Below, piece by piece: positions 35,337 through 44,320 of a stretch of DNA of 64,000 bases. Location: contig NZ_JACARO010000002.1 in assembly GCF_013386585.1 (NCBI RefSeq), positions 248,001 to 312,000 on the forward strand, read 5' to 3'. Every line of letters starts with the position of its first letter. The first letter of the stretch is position 1. Both the position numbers and the translations under genes were made by a program. This DNA is from Pseudomonas sp. P7548. GTDB lineage: Bacteria > Pseudomonadota > Gammaproteobacteria > Pseudomonadales > Pseudomonadaceae. The notes below the pieces were generated by a model. That model was not told where the DNA came from. It saw only the letters and a list, made by a program, of their open reading frames with translations, and did not search any database.

Positions 35337-36197
35337 TCAGGCTTTAGGTGCAGCGATACCTTGGCCCATCTGCACTGGCGTGCCCGCCGCCAACGCTTCA
35401 GCCCACTTCACCTGATCTGGCCCGAACAGCACGATCGCGGTCGAACCCAGCTTGAAGCGACCCAGCTCCGCACCTTTTTCCAGATGAATCGGCGCACGCG
35501 CGGCTTCGTCGTAACGGAAGGTTTTCAGCTCGCGTTTCGGCGGCGTCACCAGGCCAGCCCATACGGTTTCAATCGACGCCACAATCATCGCACCCACCAG
35601 TACCACGGCCATTGGGCCGCGTTCGGTGTCGAAGATGCAGGCAACGCGTTCGTTACGGGCAAACAGCTCAGGCACGTTTTCGGCGGTGGTCTGGTTCACC
35701 GAGAAGATGCGCCCCGGAATGTAGATCATCTCGCGCAGGGTGCCGGCCAGCGGCATGTGCACGCGGTGGTAGTCCTTCGGCGACAGGTACACGGTTGCGA
35801 AGTCGCCGCCCATGAACGGTGCAGCAACGGCTGCGTCGCCGCCCAGCAACTCCAGCACGCTGAAGCTGTGGCCCTTGGCCTGGAACACGCGACCGTGTTC
35901 GATCGGGCCCAATTGGCTGACGGCACCGTCGGCCGGGCTCAGTACCGCGCCAGGGGTTTGATCCAGCGGGCGGGCGCCGTCTTTCAAGGCGCGGGTGAAG
36001 AAGGCGTTGAAATGCTCGTAGGCGGTCACGTCTTCCACCAGGGCCTGGGACATGTCCACCTGATAGCGCTTGGCGAACCAACTGGTGAAGGCATTCTTGA
36101 ACCAGCGCACGCGGCACTCGGCGATGCAGCCGGCCAGGCGCGACAGCAAGTGGTGTGGCAGCAAGTACTGGCTGAGGATAAACAACTGCTTTTTCAT
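35337..36197 (-). CDS. psd: Phosphatidylserine decarboxylase
   Basis: A 286-residue inner-membrane enzyme that converts phosphatidylserine to phosphatidylethanolamine. The self-cleavage motif LGST is at residues 250-253; cutting before Ser252 makes the pyruvoyl cofactor on the small alpha chain. [26 protein letters not shown] and [14 protein letters not shown] are typical of the beta chain. It lies 15 bp downstream of rhdA on the same strand and is probably cotranscribed with it. Confidence 0.97.
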   Translation of the reverse strand: MKKQLFILSQYLLPHHLLSRLAGCIAECRVRWFKNAFTSWFAKRYQVDMSQALVEDVTAYEHFNAFFTRALKDGARPLDQTPGAVLSPADGAVSQLGPIEHGRVFQAKGHSFSVLELLGGDAAVAAPFMGGDFATVYLSPKDYHRVHMPLAGTLREMIYIPGRIFSVNQTTAENVPELFARNERVACIFDTERGPMAVVLVGAMIVASIETVWAGLVTPPKRELKTFRYDEAARAPIHLEKGAELGRFKLGSTAIVLFGPDQVKWAEALAAGTPVQMGQGIAAPKA

Positions 36198-36212
36198 AAC
36201 TGTCCTTAAACC

Positions 36213-37028
36213 TTAAATCTCGACGGGGGTGTCGGGGTGGTTGCCCCATTCGCCCCAGGAACCGGCATAACCTTTGACTCGCGGATAACCGAGCGCCTTG
36301 GCCACCAGGTAGGTGAAGCCAGAGCGGTGGTGAGTCTGGCAATGGGTGATGATTTCTTTGTCGCGGGTCAGCCCGAGGTCTTCGAGGATCTGCGGCATGT
36401 CACGGCGGATGCGCAGGTTGCGCGCCTTGTCCATGCCGGCGGTCCATTCGAAGTTCACGGCGCCAGGGATGTGGCCACCCTTGGCGGCGAGCACTTTTTC
36501 GCCGGAGTATTCCAGTGGGCCGCGCGCATCCCAGATGCCCAGATCGGCAGCGCCGAGACGGCTTTGCAGGTATTCGCGGGTGGCCGTGGGGCCATCGTGC
36601 AACGTGAGGCTGACCGGGCCGCCGACAGGCGCGGGCACGTCGGTGGTTACCGGGTGCTGACCTTCGAGCCACGCCAGCAGGCCGCCGTCCAGGTAGTGGT
36701 ATTTCTGGTGGCCGATCACGTCGAGCATCCAGATGAAGCGCCCGGCCCAGCCGCCGCCTTCGTCGTCATAGACCACGTAGGTCGCGTCCGGGGTGTGGCC
36801 CAGCTCGCCGAACAGTTTTTCCAGGTCGGCCTTGTGGGGCAGCAAGCCCGGGGCGGGTGGCTGGCCCAGTTGGGTGCGCTTGGGGTCAACGAAATGCGCG
36901 CCGCGGATATGCCCTTCGGCGTAGCGGGCGGCACTGGTGAGATCCACCAGAATCAGGTGTTCGGCATCAAGGCGACCTTGCAGGTCGCTGGACTCGATCA
37001 CCAGCGGCAAGCCAGAGAAGTCAGGCAT
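36213..37028 (-). CDS. rhdA: Thiosulfate sulfurtransferase (rhodanese RhdA)
   Basis: A 271-residue tandem-domain rhodanese. The inactive N-terminal domain runs to about residue 140; the C-terminal domain carries the active loop CQTHHR starting at Cys230, the same residue number and loop sequence as I recall for Azotobacter vinelandii RhdA. This loop differs from the CRxGxR loop of ordinary rhodaneses. It moves sulfane sulfur from thiosulfate to cyanide or other acceptors, relevant to cyanide-producing or sulfur-trafficking pseudomonads. The ATG at 37028 has AGGAGACC upstream; a longer start at 37082 has no such site. Confidence 0.95.
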   Translation of the reverse strand: MPDFSGLPLVIESSDLQGRLDAEHLILVDLTSAARYAEGHIRGAHFVDPKRTQLGQPPAPGLLPHKADLEKLFGELGHTPDATYVVYDDEGGGWAGRFIWMLDVIGHQKYHYLDGGLLAWLEGQHPVTTDVPAPVGGPVSLTLHDGPTATREYLQSRLGAADLGIWDARGPLEYSGEKVLAAKGGHIPGAVNFEWTAGMDKARNLRIRRDMPQILEDLGLTRDKEIITHCQTHHRSGFTYLVAKALGYPRVKGYAGSWGEWGNHPDTPVEI

Positions 37029-37085
37029 GTGAGGTCTCCTGGGCACAAATGTTGGCGATAAAAGAGGGCGATTGTAGCGCAAGCA

Positions 37086-38621
37086 TCAGGCGCTGCGGTT
37101 GGTAAAGCTGTGCAGGGCTTTCTCGATGCATTGGGCGGTTTTGCCGAAGGCCTGCACGGTGGTTTCCGAGAACGGCCCGCCACCCTGGTCGGCCACCATC
37201 AGCATTACCACGCGGCCATTGCAGCTCAGGGAGCGCAGCAGCAAATGCTCGCCGGTGAACAGGCGACGCAGGATCGGCGGCAATAGCGCCGAAAATTGCG
37301 CATGGTTCTCGGGGTTGAGGCGTACTTGGGCGGATTTCTCCAGCAAGCGTTGCAGCAGCGTGCTGTTGACCACGTCCAGGCTCAGGTTCGCGGCGTCCTT
37401 CGGCAAGCCGTCAGCCTGGTGCACCCGCAGCGTACTCAGGGCGCGATCGGCCATGAACAGCAAGACCCGTTGCATGCCGCTGGCCACCAGGGCCTCTTTG
37501 GCGCAGGTGGTCAGGTGCATGGCGTTGGCAAAGCGGCTTGGCTCCACCAGCAATTCGGTGCAGCGCTTGCGCCACACCGCCAGGGATTCGGCCGTGGGTG
37601 GCGGCGCCGGCAGCAAGCCGCGATGGATCTTCTGCACATGCCACGGCCAGATCAGCGACAGCGCCGGGTGCCACAGGTCGGGCATCAGGGTCGCACGAGC
37701 GCTGGTCACCGCTTGCTGGTGAACCTGTTGCTGCACATCACCCAGAGGCGCTTGCAGGTAAAGCGCGGTGAGGTATTGCCAGCGCTCGGTGTGTGGGCAG
37801 GTCCAGGACTCTTGAGTCGACATCGCCAGGCCGTTGGCCAGCAGTACTGTATTGGCGGGCTGATTCAGCCAGCGACGCAAATTGGGTTCGGCATCGAGCA
37901 GCTGCTGGTGGCGCAGCGGGTCATCTTCACGGGCGATGTGCAGGGCCTTGACCAGCAGGCGCTGCTCGGTCAGCAAGAGCGTGTAGCCCTGGGAGACCCA
38001 GATCGGCAGGTGCCAGGTTTCGGTCAGGCCGATGCACAGGTCCAGCAGGCGCACACCGAACAATTCCTGCTCGACCTGGCGCGCGGACTGCCCCTTGTGG
38101 ATCACCCGCAGTTCCCATTCTTCCAGGAGCTTGGGGTACGCCACGGCCATTGGCCACAACGGCGACAGGAACAACAGGCTGCCCCAGTGGATGTCTTGCC
38201 ACAGCCTTGCCAGGCGGCTGGCGAACAGGCCGTTGGCTTGCTGCGAGGCATGCTGGCTCACCAGCAGCAGTTGGCGCAGCGCCACGGGAATCTCGTTGGC
38301 CGGCACCGAAGGCAACCGCGCCAGCAGCTCTTCGGCGCGCTTGAGGCCAAGACGGTTGAGCGCCACTTCGAGGTTTTCGGCCGGCTCCGCCAGGCTGCCA
38401 TGGGTGTGGCTGTTGGCTTCACGCATCACGCTGAGCACCAGCGCGGGGCTGTTCTGCATCAGCTCGGCAATGTCTCGCAACGAACTGCGGCTGTCGCGGA
38501 TGGCCTTGCACACGCGCTCGTGGCTGGCCTGCGGGACGGGCAGCAGCACATCGTCCAGGCGCTTGATCCAAGCGGCGAGGGTGGTGGGTCTTGAACTTGG
38601 GACTGTCGTTTCATTAGCCAT
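37086..38621 (-). CDS. HDOD domain-containing protein
   Basis: A 511-residue soluble protein. The N-terminal 200 residues show an HDOD domain (LDDVLLPVPQASHERVCKAI, SSLRDIAELMQNSPALVLSVMREANS, NRLGLKRAEELLARLP), a catalytically inert relative of HD phosphohydrolases used in signalling. The C-terminal part (about residues 340-511) could be a GAF-like sensory domain, with VLLFMADRALSTLRVHQADG and VVMLMVADQGG. The position beside motAB and the known links of HDOD proteins with motility and c-di-GMP suggest a regulatory role, which is inference. It corresponds to PA4955. The ATG at 38621 (MANETTVPSS) is chosen for its position relative to the divergent motA promoter. Confidence 0.83.
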   Translation of the reverse strand: MANETTVPSSRPTTLAAWIKRLDDVLLPVPQASHERVCKAIRDSRSSLRDIAELMQNSPALVLSVMREANSHTHGSLAEPAENLEVALNRLGLKRAEELLARLPSVPANEIPVALRQLLLVSQHASQQANGLFASRLARLWQDIHWGSLLFLSPLWPMAVAYPKLLEEWELRVIHKGQSARQVEQELFGVRLLDLCIGLTETWHLPIWVSQGYTLLLTEQRLLVKALHIAREDDPLRHQQLLDAEPNLRRWLNQPANTVLLANGLAMSTQESWTCPHTERWQYLTALYLQAPLGDVQQQVHQQAVTSARATLMPDLWHPALSLIWPWHVQKIHRGLLPAPPPTAESLAVWRKRCTELLVEPSRFANAMHLTTCAKEALVASGMQRVLLFMADRALSTLRVHQADGLPKDAANLSLDVVNSTLLQRLLEKSAQVRLNPENHAQFSALLPPILRRLFTGEHLLLRSLSCNGRVVMLMVADQGGGPFSETTVQAFGKTAQCIEKALHSFTNRSA

Positions 38622-38693
38622 GATTGGGGCGCGATCATCACTTGCATTCAACACGCCCGGAACGGGCCGAATTGGCTTTTCGCCTTAACGGGC

Positions 38694-38720
38694 TATAGTC
38701 TGGCGCAGTTTTGCCGATAA
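38694..38720 (+). promoter_or_regulatory. Sigma-28 (FliA) promoter for motAB
   Basis: TATAGTCT (38694-38701) and GCCGATAA (38713-38720) are separated by exactly 11 bp. The consensus is TAAAGTTT-N11-GCCGATAA, so the -35 element matches 6 of 8 and the -10 element 8 of 8. Transcription would start near 38727, about 60 bp before motA. Confidence 0.78.
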
Positions 38721-38787
38721 GTAGAACAAGAGTTTTCGGCTACACCCAATATGTCCATGAACCCGACGGCGCAAGTACAGATCCCCT

Positions 38788-39639
38788 ATGGCTAAAATTA
38801 TCGGCATCATCGTCGTCATCGCAAGCGTGCTCGGTGGGTACGTCCTGTCCCACGGTAAAATTGCTGCACTGATCCAGCCTTTCGAAGTGCTGATTATCGG
38901 TGGTGCCGCGTTTGGTGCATTCCTGCAGGCCAACCCTGGCTACATGACCATGCACGTGATCAAGAAGTCGCTGGGCATGTTCAGCTCGCGCTTCTCCCAC
39001 ACCTTCTACCTGGATGTGCTGGGGCTGATCTACGAGATCCTCAACAAGAGCCGCCGCGAAGGCATGATGGCCATCGAAGCTGACATCGAAGATGCCGCGG
39101 CCAGCCCGATTTTCGCCAAGTACCCGGCCGTGCTCAAAGATGAGCGCATGACTGCCTACATCTGTGACTACCTGCGCATCATGTCCTCCGGCAACATGGC
39201 CCCCCATGAGCTGGAAGGCCTGTTCGACATGGAACTGTTCAGCCTCAAGGAAGAGCTGGAACACCCTTCTCACGCGGTGACCGGCATTGCCGACGGCATG
39301 CCCGGTTTCGGTATCGTCGCGGCGGTACTGGGTATCGTGGTCACCATGGCCTCCCTGGGCGAAGGCGACCAGAAGGCCATCGGCATGCACGTGGGCGCGG
39401 CACTCGTGGGTACCTTCTTCGGTATTCTGGCGGCCTACGGTTTCTTCGGCCCGCTGGCCACTTCCCTGGCCCACGACGCCAAGGAAGAAGTGAACCTCTA
39501 CGAAGCGATCAAGGCGTGCCTGGTGGCTTCGGCCTCTGGCATGCCGCCATCGCTGGCGGTGGAGTTCGGGCGCAAGGTGCTGTACCCGAAACACCGCCCA
39601 AGTTTTGCCGAGCTGGAACAAGCGGTTCGCGGTCGCTAA
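38788..39639 (+). CDS. motA: Flagellar motor stator protein MotA
   Basis: A 283-residue proton-channel stator subunit with four transmembrane helices (about residues 1-20, 30-50, 170-195 and 200-220) and a large cytoplasmic loop. VLGGYVLSHGKIAALIQPFE and the GGAAFGAFLQANP stretch are the usual N-terminus. The loop carries charged residues that contact FliG, and GMPGFGIVAAVLGIVVTM and GALLVGTFFGIL-like helices contain the channel Pro. It works with MotB encoded three bases downstream, and a sigma-28 promoter lies upstream. The length matches the H+-type stator (PA4954). Confidence 0.96.
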   Translation: MAKIIGIIVVIASVLGGYVLSHGKIAALIQPFEVLIIGGAAFGAFLQANPGYMTMHVIKKSLGMFSSRFSHTFYLDVLGLIYEILNKSRREGMMAIEADIEDAAASPIFAKYPAVLKDERMTAYICDYLRIMSSGNMAPHELEGLFDMELFSLKEELEHPSHAVTGIADGMPGFGIVAAVLGIVVTMASLGEGDQKAIGMHVGAALVGTFFGILAAYGFFGPLATSLAHDAKEEVNLYEAIKACLVASASGMPPSLAVEFGRKVLYPKHRPSFAELEQAVRGR

Positions 39640-39642
39640 GTC

Positions 39643-40659
39643 ATGGAAAACAACCAGCCGATAATCATCAAGCGCGTCAAGCGCTTCGCTGCGGGGCACC
39701 ATGGCGGCGCCTGGAAAATCGCCTTCGCCGACTTCGCGACGGCGATGATGGCGTTCTTCCTGGTGCTGTGGTTGATGTCTACCGCCACGCCTGAACAGAA
39801 GATCGCCATCGCCGGTTACTTCAAGGACCCGATTGGTTTCTCGGAAAGCGGCACGCCCTTCGTGATCGACCTGGGCGGCTCGCCGCAGTTGGCGCCCGAG
39901 CGCACCATCAACCCCGAGGTCAAGACCGAGACGCCACAGCAGAACATCCCGATCGAGCGTGAAACCGTCGAGTCCATGGCGGAGCAGGTCGAGAAGGAAC
40001 GCCTGGAGTTGCTGCTGCAGGAGCTGCAGACCAAGGTCGAGGAAAACCCGCAGCTGCTGAAGTTCAAGGACCAGATTTCCTTCGAAATCACGCCTGAAGG
40101 CTTGCGCATCCAGATCACAGACGCCGCCAACCGGCCGATGTTCGACTCCGGTAGCGCCCGCCTGAAGCCGTACTTTGAAGACATCCTGCTGGCCATGGCT
40201 GACACCATCAAGGCGGTGCCGAACAAGATCAGCATCAGCGGCCACACCGACGCCAAGCCGTATGCTGGCCAGGGCGACTTCGGCAACTGGGAACTGTCGG
40301 CCAACCGTGCCAACGCCGCTCGCCGTGCGCTGGTGGCGGGCAGTTACCCCGACCCGCAAGTGGCGCGTGTGGTGGGCTTTGCTTCCTCGCAGCTGTTTGA
40401 TCATGAAGACCCGTTCAACCCGGTCAACCGCAGGATCGACATCGTGGTGCTGACCAAAAAGGCCCAGCGTGCGATTGAAGGTGACCAACCGCCACCCGCA
40501 CCCACCCCAGGCGCCGGCGCGCCGGGCGAGGTTCCAGCTGACCCGAACGCGATTCCGCCAGGGCAGGAGCCGTTGCCAGCCCATGAACTGCGTCAGAAGC
40601 TGAATCTGTTTGATGATGGTGGGGTGAAGGATCCTACGGTTCCCAAGGCAGGTTCCTAA
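39643..40659 (+). CDS. motB: Flagellar motor stator protein MotB
   Basis: A 338-residue partner of MotA. The single membrane helix contains the proton-carrying Asp30 in [19 protein letters not shown]. After a plug and linker, residues about 150-285 form an OmpA-like peptidoglycan-binding domain ([39 protein letters not shown]). The C-terminal tail is Pro/Ala-rich and variable. Transcribed with motA and followed by a strong terminator. Confidence 0.96.
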   Translation: MENNQPIIIKRVKRFAAGHHGGAWKIAFADFATAMMAFFLVLWLMSTATPEQKIAIAGYFKDPIGFSESGTPFVIDLGGSPQLAPERTINPEVKTETPQQNIPIERETVESMAEQVEKERLELLLQELQTKVEENPQLLKFKDQISFEITPEGLRIQITDAANRPMFDSGSARLKPYFEDILLAMADTIKAVPNKISISGHTDAKPYAGQGDFGNWELSANRANAARRALVAGSYPDPQVARVVGFASSQLFDHEDPFNPVNRRIDIVVLTKKAQRAIEGDQPPPAPTPGAGAPGEVPADPNAIPPGQEPLPAHELRQKLNLFDDGGVKDPTVPKAGS

Positions 40660-40670
40660 CCCGCACATAC

Positions 40671-40699
40671 AACAAGGCCGCGATAACCGCGGCCTTGTT
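40671..40699. terminator. Bidirectional Rho-independent terminator
   Basis: AACAAGGCCGCG, a four-base loop and CGCGGCCTTGTT form a 12-bp stem with A-rich and T-rich flanks between convergent motB and rsgA. Confidence 0.92.
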
Positions 40700-40721
40700 G
40701 TTTCTACCTTGCAGGGGCCTG

Positions 40722-41753
40722 TCAGTAACTGCTTTCCGGCAAACTCGCAATGATCGACCGATAGCTGTTCATCCGCTGCTGCTGCACGCGGCCGTCTTCC
40801 AGCGCCTTGAGCAATGCACAGCCCGGCTCGCGGTCGTGCTTGCAGTCGCGGAAACGGCAGGTGCCGATCAGGTCGTTGAACTCGATGAAACCGGCTTCCA
40901 CGTCGCTGCGGCTGACGTGGCCGAGGCCGAATTCGCGGATGCCTGGGGAGTCGATCAACTCACCTCCGCCCGGGAAGTGGAACAACCGCGCCGTGGTGGT
41001 GGTGTGGGTGCCTTGGCCGGACAGTTCCGACAGCGGGCCCACGCGGGTTTCGACGTCCGGCAGCAGGCTGTTGACCAGCGAGGACTTGCCCACGCCCGAT
41101 TGGCCGACAAACACGCTGATGCGCCCGTCCAACTGTTGTTGCAGCTGTTCCATGCCGTTGCCGTGATGGGCCGACACTTCCAGCACCGGGTAGCCCAGGG
41201 TGCGGTACACCGCCAGCAGCGCATTCAGCGCCGGGGCGTTCTGCTCGTCGATCAGGTCGTACTTGTTCAGCAGCAACAGCGGGCGGATGCCGGCATGTTC
41301 AGCCGCGACCAGGTAACGGTCGATCAGGTTGGCGTGGGGCTCGGGCAGTGGCGCGAACACGATTACGATCATGTCGACGTTGGCCGCCACCGGCTTGAGC
41401 TGGCCGCGGCTGTCCGGGCGGCGCAGCTCGGTGGTGCGTGGCAACTGGGCGACGATCACGCCGATGCCCTGGTTGCCGGCACGCCAGACCACCTGGTCGC
41501 CAGTCACCAGCGCTGGCAGGTTGGCGCGCAAATGGCAGCGGAACACCTGGCCGGCGAGTTCGCCTTCCAGCGCCTCCACTTCGACCTGCACACCAAAGTG
41601 CGCGATCACCAGGCCCGTTTGTTCAGGGCCCAGGTCGCCGCCCTCAAGCGCTTCCACGGCGGAGGATTCACGTTTGGCGGCGCGAGCGGCGCGTTCACCT
41701 TGAATCTTTTCGATGCGCCAGTTTTGGCGACGATTGAGCTGGCGTTTGGCCAT
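40722..41753 (-). CDS. rsgA: Ribosome small-subunit GTPase RsgA
   Basis: A 343-residue circularly permuted GTPase: an N-terminal OB fold, then the G domain with the order G4-G5-G1-G2-G3, including LLNKYDLID (G4), [16 protein letters not shown] (G1) and [10 protein letters not shown] (G3). The C-terminal zinc motif [14 protein letters not shown] supplies three Cys and one His. It helps late maturation of the 30S subunit. The ATG at 41753 ([13 protein letters not shown]) is the family start and lies 109 bp from the divergent orn gene. Confidence 0.95.
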   Translation of the reverse strand: MAKRQLNRRQNWRIEKIQGERAARAAKRESSAVEALEGGDLGPEQTGLVIAHFGVQVEVEALEGELAGQVFRCHLRANLPALVTGDQVVWRAGNQGIGVIVAQLPRTTELRRPDSRGQLKPVAANVDMIVIVFAPLPEPHANLIDRYLVAAEHAGIRPLLLLNKYDLIDEQNAPALNALLAVYRTLGYPVLEVSAHHGNGMEQLQQQLDGRISVFVGQSGVGKSSLVNSLLPDVETRVGPLSELSGQGTHTTTTARLFHFPGGGELIDSPGIREFGLGHVSRSDVEAGFIEFNDLIGTCRFRDCKHDREPGCALLKALEDGRVQQQRMNSYRSIIASLPESSY

Positions 41754-41861
41754 GGGTGTTCCGTGTCGATAATGCAAAGGTTGGGTAAAACGGTCGCGAG
41801 TCTAGCACGGCCCCGCCTGCTAAACTGCGCAGCTAAGCCAAGGTGCCAAGAGAATAGAGCC

Positions 41862-42404
41862 ATGCAAAACCCACAGAACCTGATTTGGATCGATCTGGAA
41901 ATGACCGGTCTGAACCCCGACACCGACGTCATCATCGAGATGGCCACCATTGTCACCGACAGCAACCTCAATACCTTGGCCGAAGGTCCGGTGATCGCTA
42001 TCCACCACAGCGACGCCGTGCTCGCCACCATGGACGAGTGGAACACCCGCACCCATGGCAACTCCGGCCTGACCCAGCGCGTGCGCGACAGCCGCATCAG
42101 CATGGCTGAGGCCGAGGCCGAAACCATTGCCTTCCTGGAAAAATGGGTGCCGAAGGGTAAGTCGCCGATCTGCGGCAACAGCATCTGCCAGGATCGCCGC
42201 TTCCTCTATACCCACATGAAGGCGCTGGAAAGCTACTTCCACTACCGCAACCTGGATGTGTCCACCCTTAAGGAGCTGGCTGCGCGCTGGGCGCCGGAAG
42301 TCAAAGACAGCTTCCATAAAGGCAGCACGCATTTGGCGCTGGATGATATTCGCGAGTCGATTGCCGAGCTGCAGCATTACCGCAAGCATTTCATCAAGGC
42401 CTGA
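41862..42404 (+). CDS. orn: Oligoribonuclease
   Basis: A 180-residue DEDDh 3'-5' exoribonuclease. [11 protein letters not shown] supplies the first Asp-Glu pair, DRRFLYTHM and [17 protein letters not shown] follow, and [18 protein letters not shown] contains the final His and Asp. It degrades dinucleotides, including pGpG from c-di-GMP turnover, and is often essential in Pseudomonas. The ATG at 41862 starts [14 protein letters not shown]; a TAAACT at 41821-41826 is a possible -10. Confidence 0.97.
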   Translation: MQNPQNLIWIDLEMTGLNPDTDVIIEMATIVTDSNLNTLAEGPVIAIHHSDAVLATMDEWNTRTHGNSGLTQRVRDSRISMAEAEAETIAFLEKWVPKGKSPICGNSICQDRRFLYTHMKALESYFHYRNLDVSTLKELAARWAPEVKDSFHKGSTHLALDDIRESIAELQHYRKHFIKA

Positions 42405-42427
42405 TTAAGCGGCGCCTGACATGACGC

Positions 42428-42495
42428 CTTCGCGAGCAAGCCCGCTCCCACATTTGGAATGCGATCAAATGTGGGAGCGGGCTTGCTCGCGAAGG
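42428..42495. repeat. REPIN of the GAGCGGGCTTGCTCGCGAA type (short loop)
   Basis: CCTTCGCGAGCAAGCCCGCT and its mirror flank a short AT-rich centre (CATTTGGAATGCGATCAAATG). The tight spacing makes one long hairpin. It follows orn. Confidence 0.93.
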
Positions 42496-42581
42496 GCGTG
42501 ATTCGGTCTTTCGCCTGGCGCCCCCTTTTGGTGCCATCACCAAATGATTAGACTGCGCGCCTCTTTGCAAGGATCGCCATC

Positions 42582-43196
42582 ATGCTGTTGATGCTCTACC
42601 TCATCGCCATCACCGCCGAAGCCATGACGGGCGCGTTGTCCGCCGGGCGGCGCGGCATGGACTGGTTCGGTGTGGTGTTGATCGCCTGTGTGACAGCATT
42701 GGGCGGCGGCTCCGTACGGGATGTGCTGCTGGGGCATTACCCGCTGACGTGGGTCAAGCACCCCGAATACCTGGTGCTGACCTCCATCGCCGCGCTGGTG
42801 ACAATCTTCATTGCGCCGCTGATGCGTCGTTTGCGCTCTTTATTCCTGGCGCTGGACGCCCTGGGCCTGGTGGCCTTTACCCTGATCGGCTGCATGACCG
42901 CGCTGGAAATGGGCCACGGCATGCTGGTGGCCTCGGTCAGTGGCGTGATCACCGGCGTGTTCGGCGGCATCCTGCGGGACATTTTCTGCAACGACATCCC
43001 ACTGATCTTCCGCCGTGAGCTGTACGCCAGCGTGTCATTCCTCGCCGCCTGGTTCTACATGCTGTGCCTCTACCTGGAATTGCCCAGCGAGCAAGCGATC
43101 CTGCTGACCCTGTTCAGCGGCTTTTTACTCCGCCTGCTGGCGATCCGTTTTCACTGGGAAATGCCCAAGTTCGTCTACAACGACGACGTGCATTAA
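42582..43196 (+). CDS. TRIC/YicG family membrane protein
   Basis: A 204-residue inner-membrane protein with about seven hydrophobic helices arranged as two related halves, each with a glycine-rich motif: GGGSVRDVLLG in the first and FGGILRDIF in the second. This is the UPF0126/TRIC family, bacterial relatives of trimeric intracellular cation channels; some members affect glycine or cation permeability. The physiological ion is unknown. ATG at 42582 follows AAGGA. Its stop overlaps the end of the convergent queG gene by 4 bp. Confidence 0.87.
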   Translation: MLLMLYLIAITAEAMTGALSAGRRGMDWFGVVLIACVTALGGGSVRDVLLGHYPLTWVKHPEYLVLTSIAALVTIFIAPLMRRLRSLFLALDALGLVAFTLIGCMTALEMGHGMLVASVSGVITGVFGGILRDIFCNDIPLIFRRELYASVSFLAAWFYMLCLYLELPSEQAILLTLFSGFLLRLLAIRFHWEMPKFVYNDDVH

Positions 43197-44257
43197 CGGC
43201 TGGCGTGCTGGGCCAGCGCCCACTCCACGTGTTCGCGCACCAGCTCAGAAGGGTAGTCCCGCCGGGCTTTCAGGGCTTCCAGCACCGGGATGCTCGACGG
43301 CGCATTGCCCAGGCCCACGGCCAGGTTGCGCAGCCAGCGCTCGTAACCGGCGCGGCGTAGCGGCGAGCCTTCGGTGCTGCTGAGGAATTTATCCTCGTCC
43401 CACATGAACAGTTCGGCCAGTTCGGCGTTGTCCAGGTTGTGCCGCGGCTTGAAATCACCTTCGGCGGTCGAGCGGGCGAAGCGGTTCCACGGGCACACGA
43501 TCTGGCAGTCATCGCAGCCGAACACACGGTTGCCGATCAACGGGCGCAGGTCTTCGGGGATCGCGTTCTTCAGTTCGATGGTCAGGTAGGAAATGCAGCG
43601 CCGCGCGTCCAGCACATAGGGGCCGACGAAGGCATTGGTGGGGCAGATATCCAGGCACGCCGTGCAGCGGCCGCAGTGTTCGGTGCTGTGGGGTTCGTCA
43701 ACTGGCAACGGCAGGTCGACAAACAGCTCGCTCAGGAAAAAATAGCTGCCGGCTTTGCGGTTGAGCACCAGGGTGTTCTTGCCGATCCAACCCAGCCCGG
43801 CCTTTTCAGCGATGGCTTTTTCCAGCACGGGGGCGCTGTCGACAAAGGCGCGAAAGCCAAATGGTCCAATCTGCGCCTGGATGCGGTCAGCCAGTTGCTG
43901 CACGCGCTTGCGGATCAGCTTGTGGTAGTCGCGGCCCAGGGCGTAGCGCGAGATATAGGCTTTTTCTGGCTTGGCCAGCAACTGCGCCATTTGTGTGTCG
44001 CCCGGCAGGTAGTCCATGCGCAGCGACACCACGCGCAGCGTGCCCGGCACCAGCTCATCCGGGTGGGAGCGTTTGCTGCCATGGGCGCCCATGTACTCCA
44101 TCTCGCCGTGGTAGCCCGCGTCGAGCCAGCGTTGCAGGTGCTGTTCATGCTCGCCCAGGTCCAAGCCGCTGATGCCGACTTGTTGAAAGCCCAACTCGCG
44201 GCCCCAGTCTTTGATCGATTGGGCGAGGGCAGGCAGATCGGAGGTAATGGCAGGCAT
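43193..44257 (-). CDS. queG: Epoxyqueuosine reductase QueG
   Basis: A 354-residue cobalamin-dependent iron-sulfur enzyme that reduces epoxyqueuosine to queuosine in tRNA. Two [4Fe-4S] motifs are visible: CGRCTACLDICPTNAF and CDDCQIVCPWNR. GYHGEMEYMGAHG and the GWIGKNTLVLNRKAGSYFF stretch are characteristic. A HEAT-like C-terminal tail ends near LVREHVEWALAQHASR. The ATG at 44257 (MPAITSDLPALAQ) is chosen; an upstream extension would cross the nnrD promoter region. Confidence 0.95.
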   Translation of the reverse strand: MPAITSDLPALAQSIKDWGRELGFQQVGISGLDLGEHEQHLQRWLDAGYHGEMEYMGAHGSKRSHPDELVPGTLRVVSLRMDYLPGDTQMAQLLAKPEKAYISRYALGRDYHKLIRKRVQQLADRIQAQIGPFGFRAFVDSAPVLEKAIAEKAGLGWIGKNTLVLNRKAGSYFFLSELFVDLPLPVDEPHSTEHCGRCTACLDICPTNAFVGPYVLDARRCISYLTIELKNAIPEDLRPLIGNRVFGCDDCQIVCPWNRFARSTAEGDFKPRHNLDNAELAELFMWDEDKFLSSTEGSPLRRAGYERWLRNLAVGLGNAPSSIPVLEALKARRDYPSELVREHVEWALAQHASR

Positions 44258-44286
44258 GAGACACAGGAAACCGCAGGTTAGATGCG

Positions 44287-44292
44287 TATAAT
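44287..44292 (+). promoter_or_regulatory. -10 element of the nnrD-tsaE-amiB-mutL-miaA unit
   Basis: A perfect TATAAT preceded by a TG two bases upstream. No good -35 is visible. The start near 44299 would leave about 22 nt before nnrD. Confidence 0.5.
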
Positions 44293-44320
44293 TCTGCCAG
44301 ACATCGGAGCTTGAAGACGC

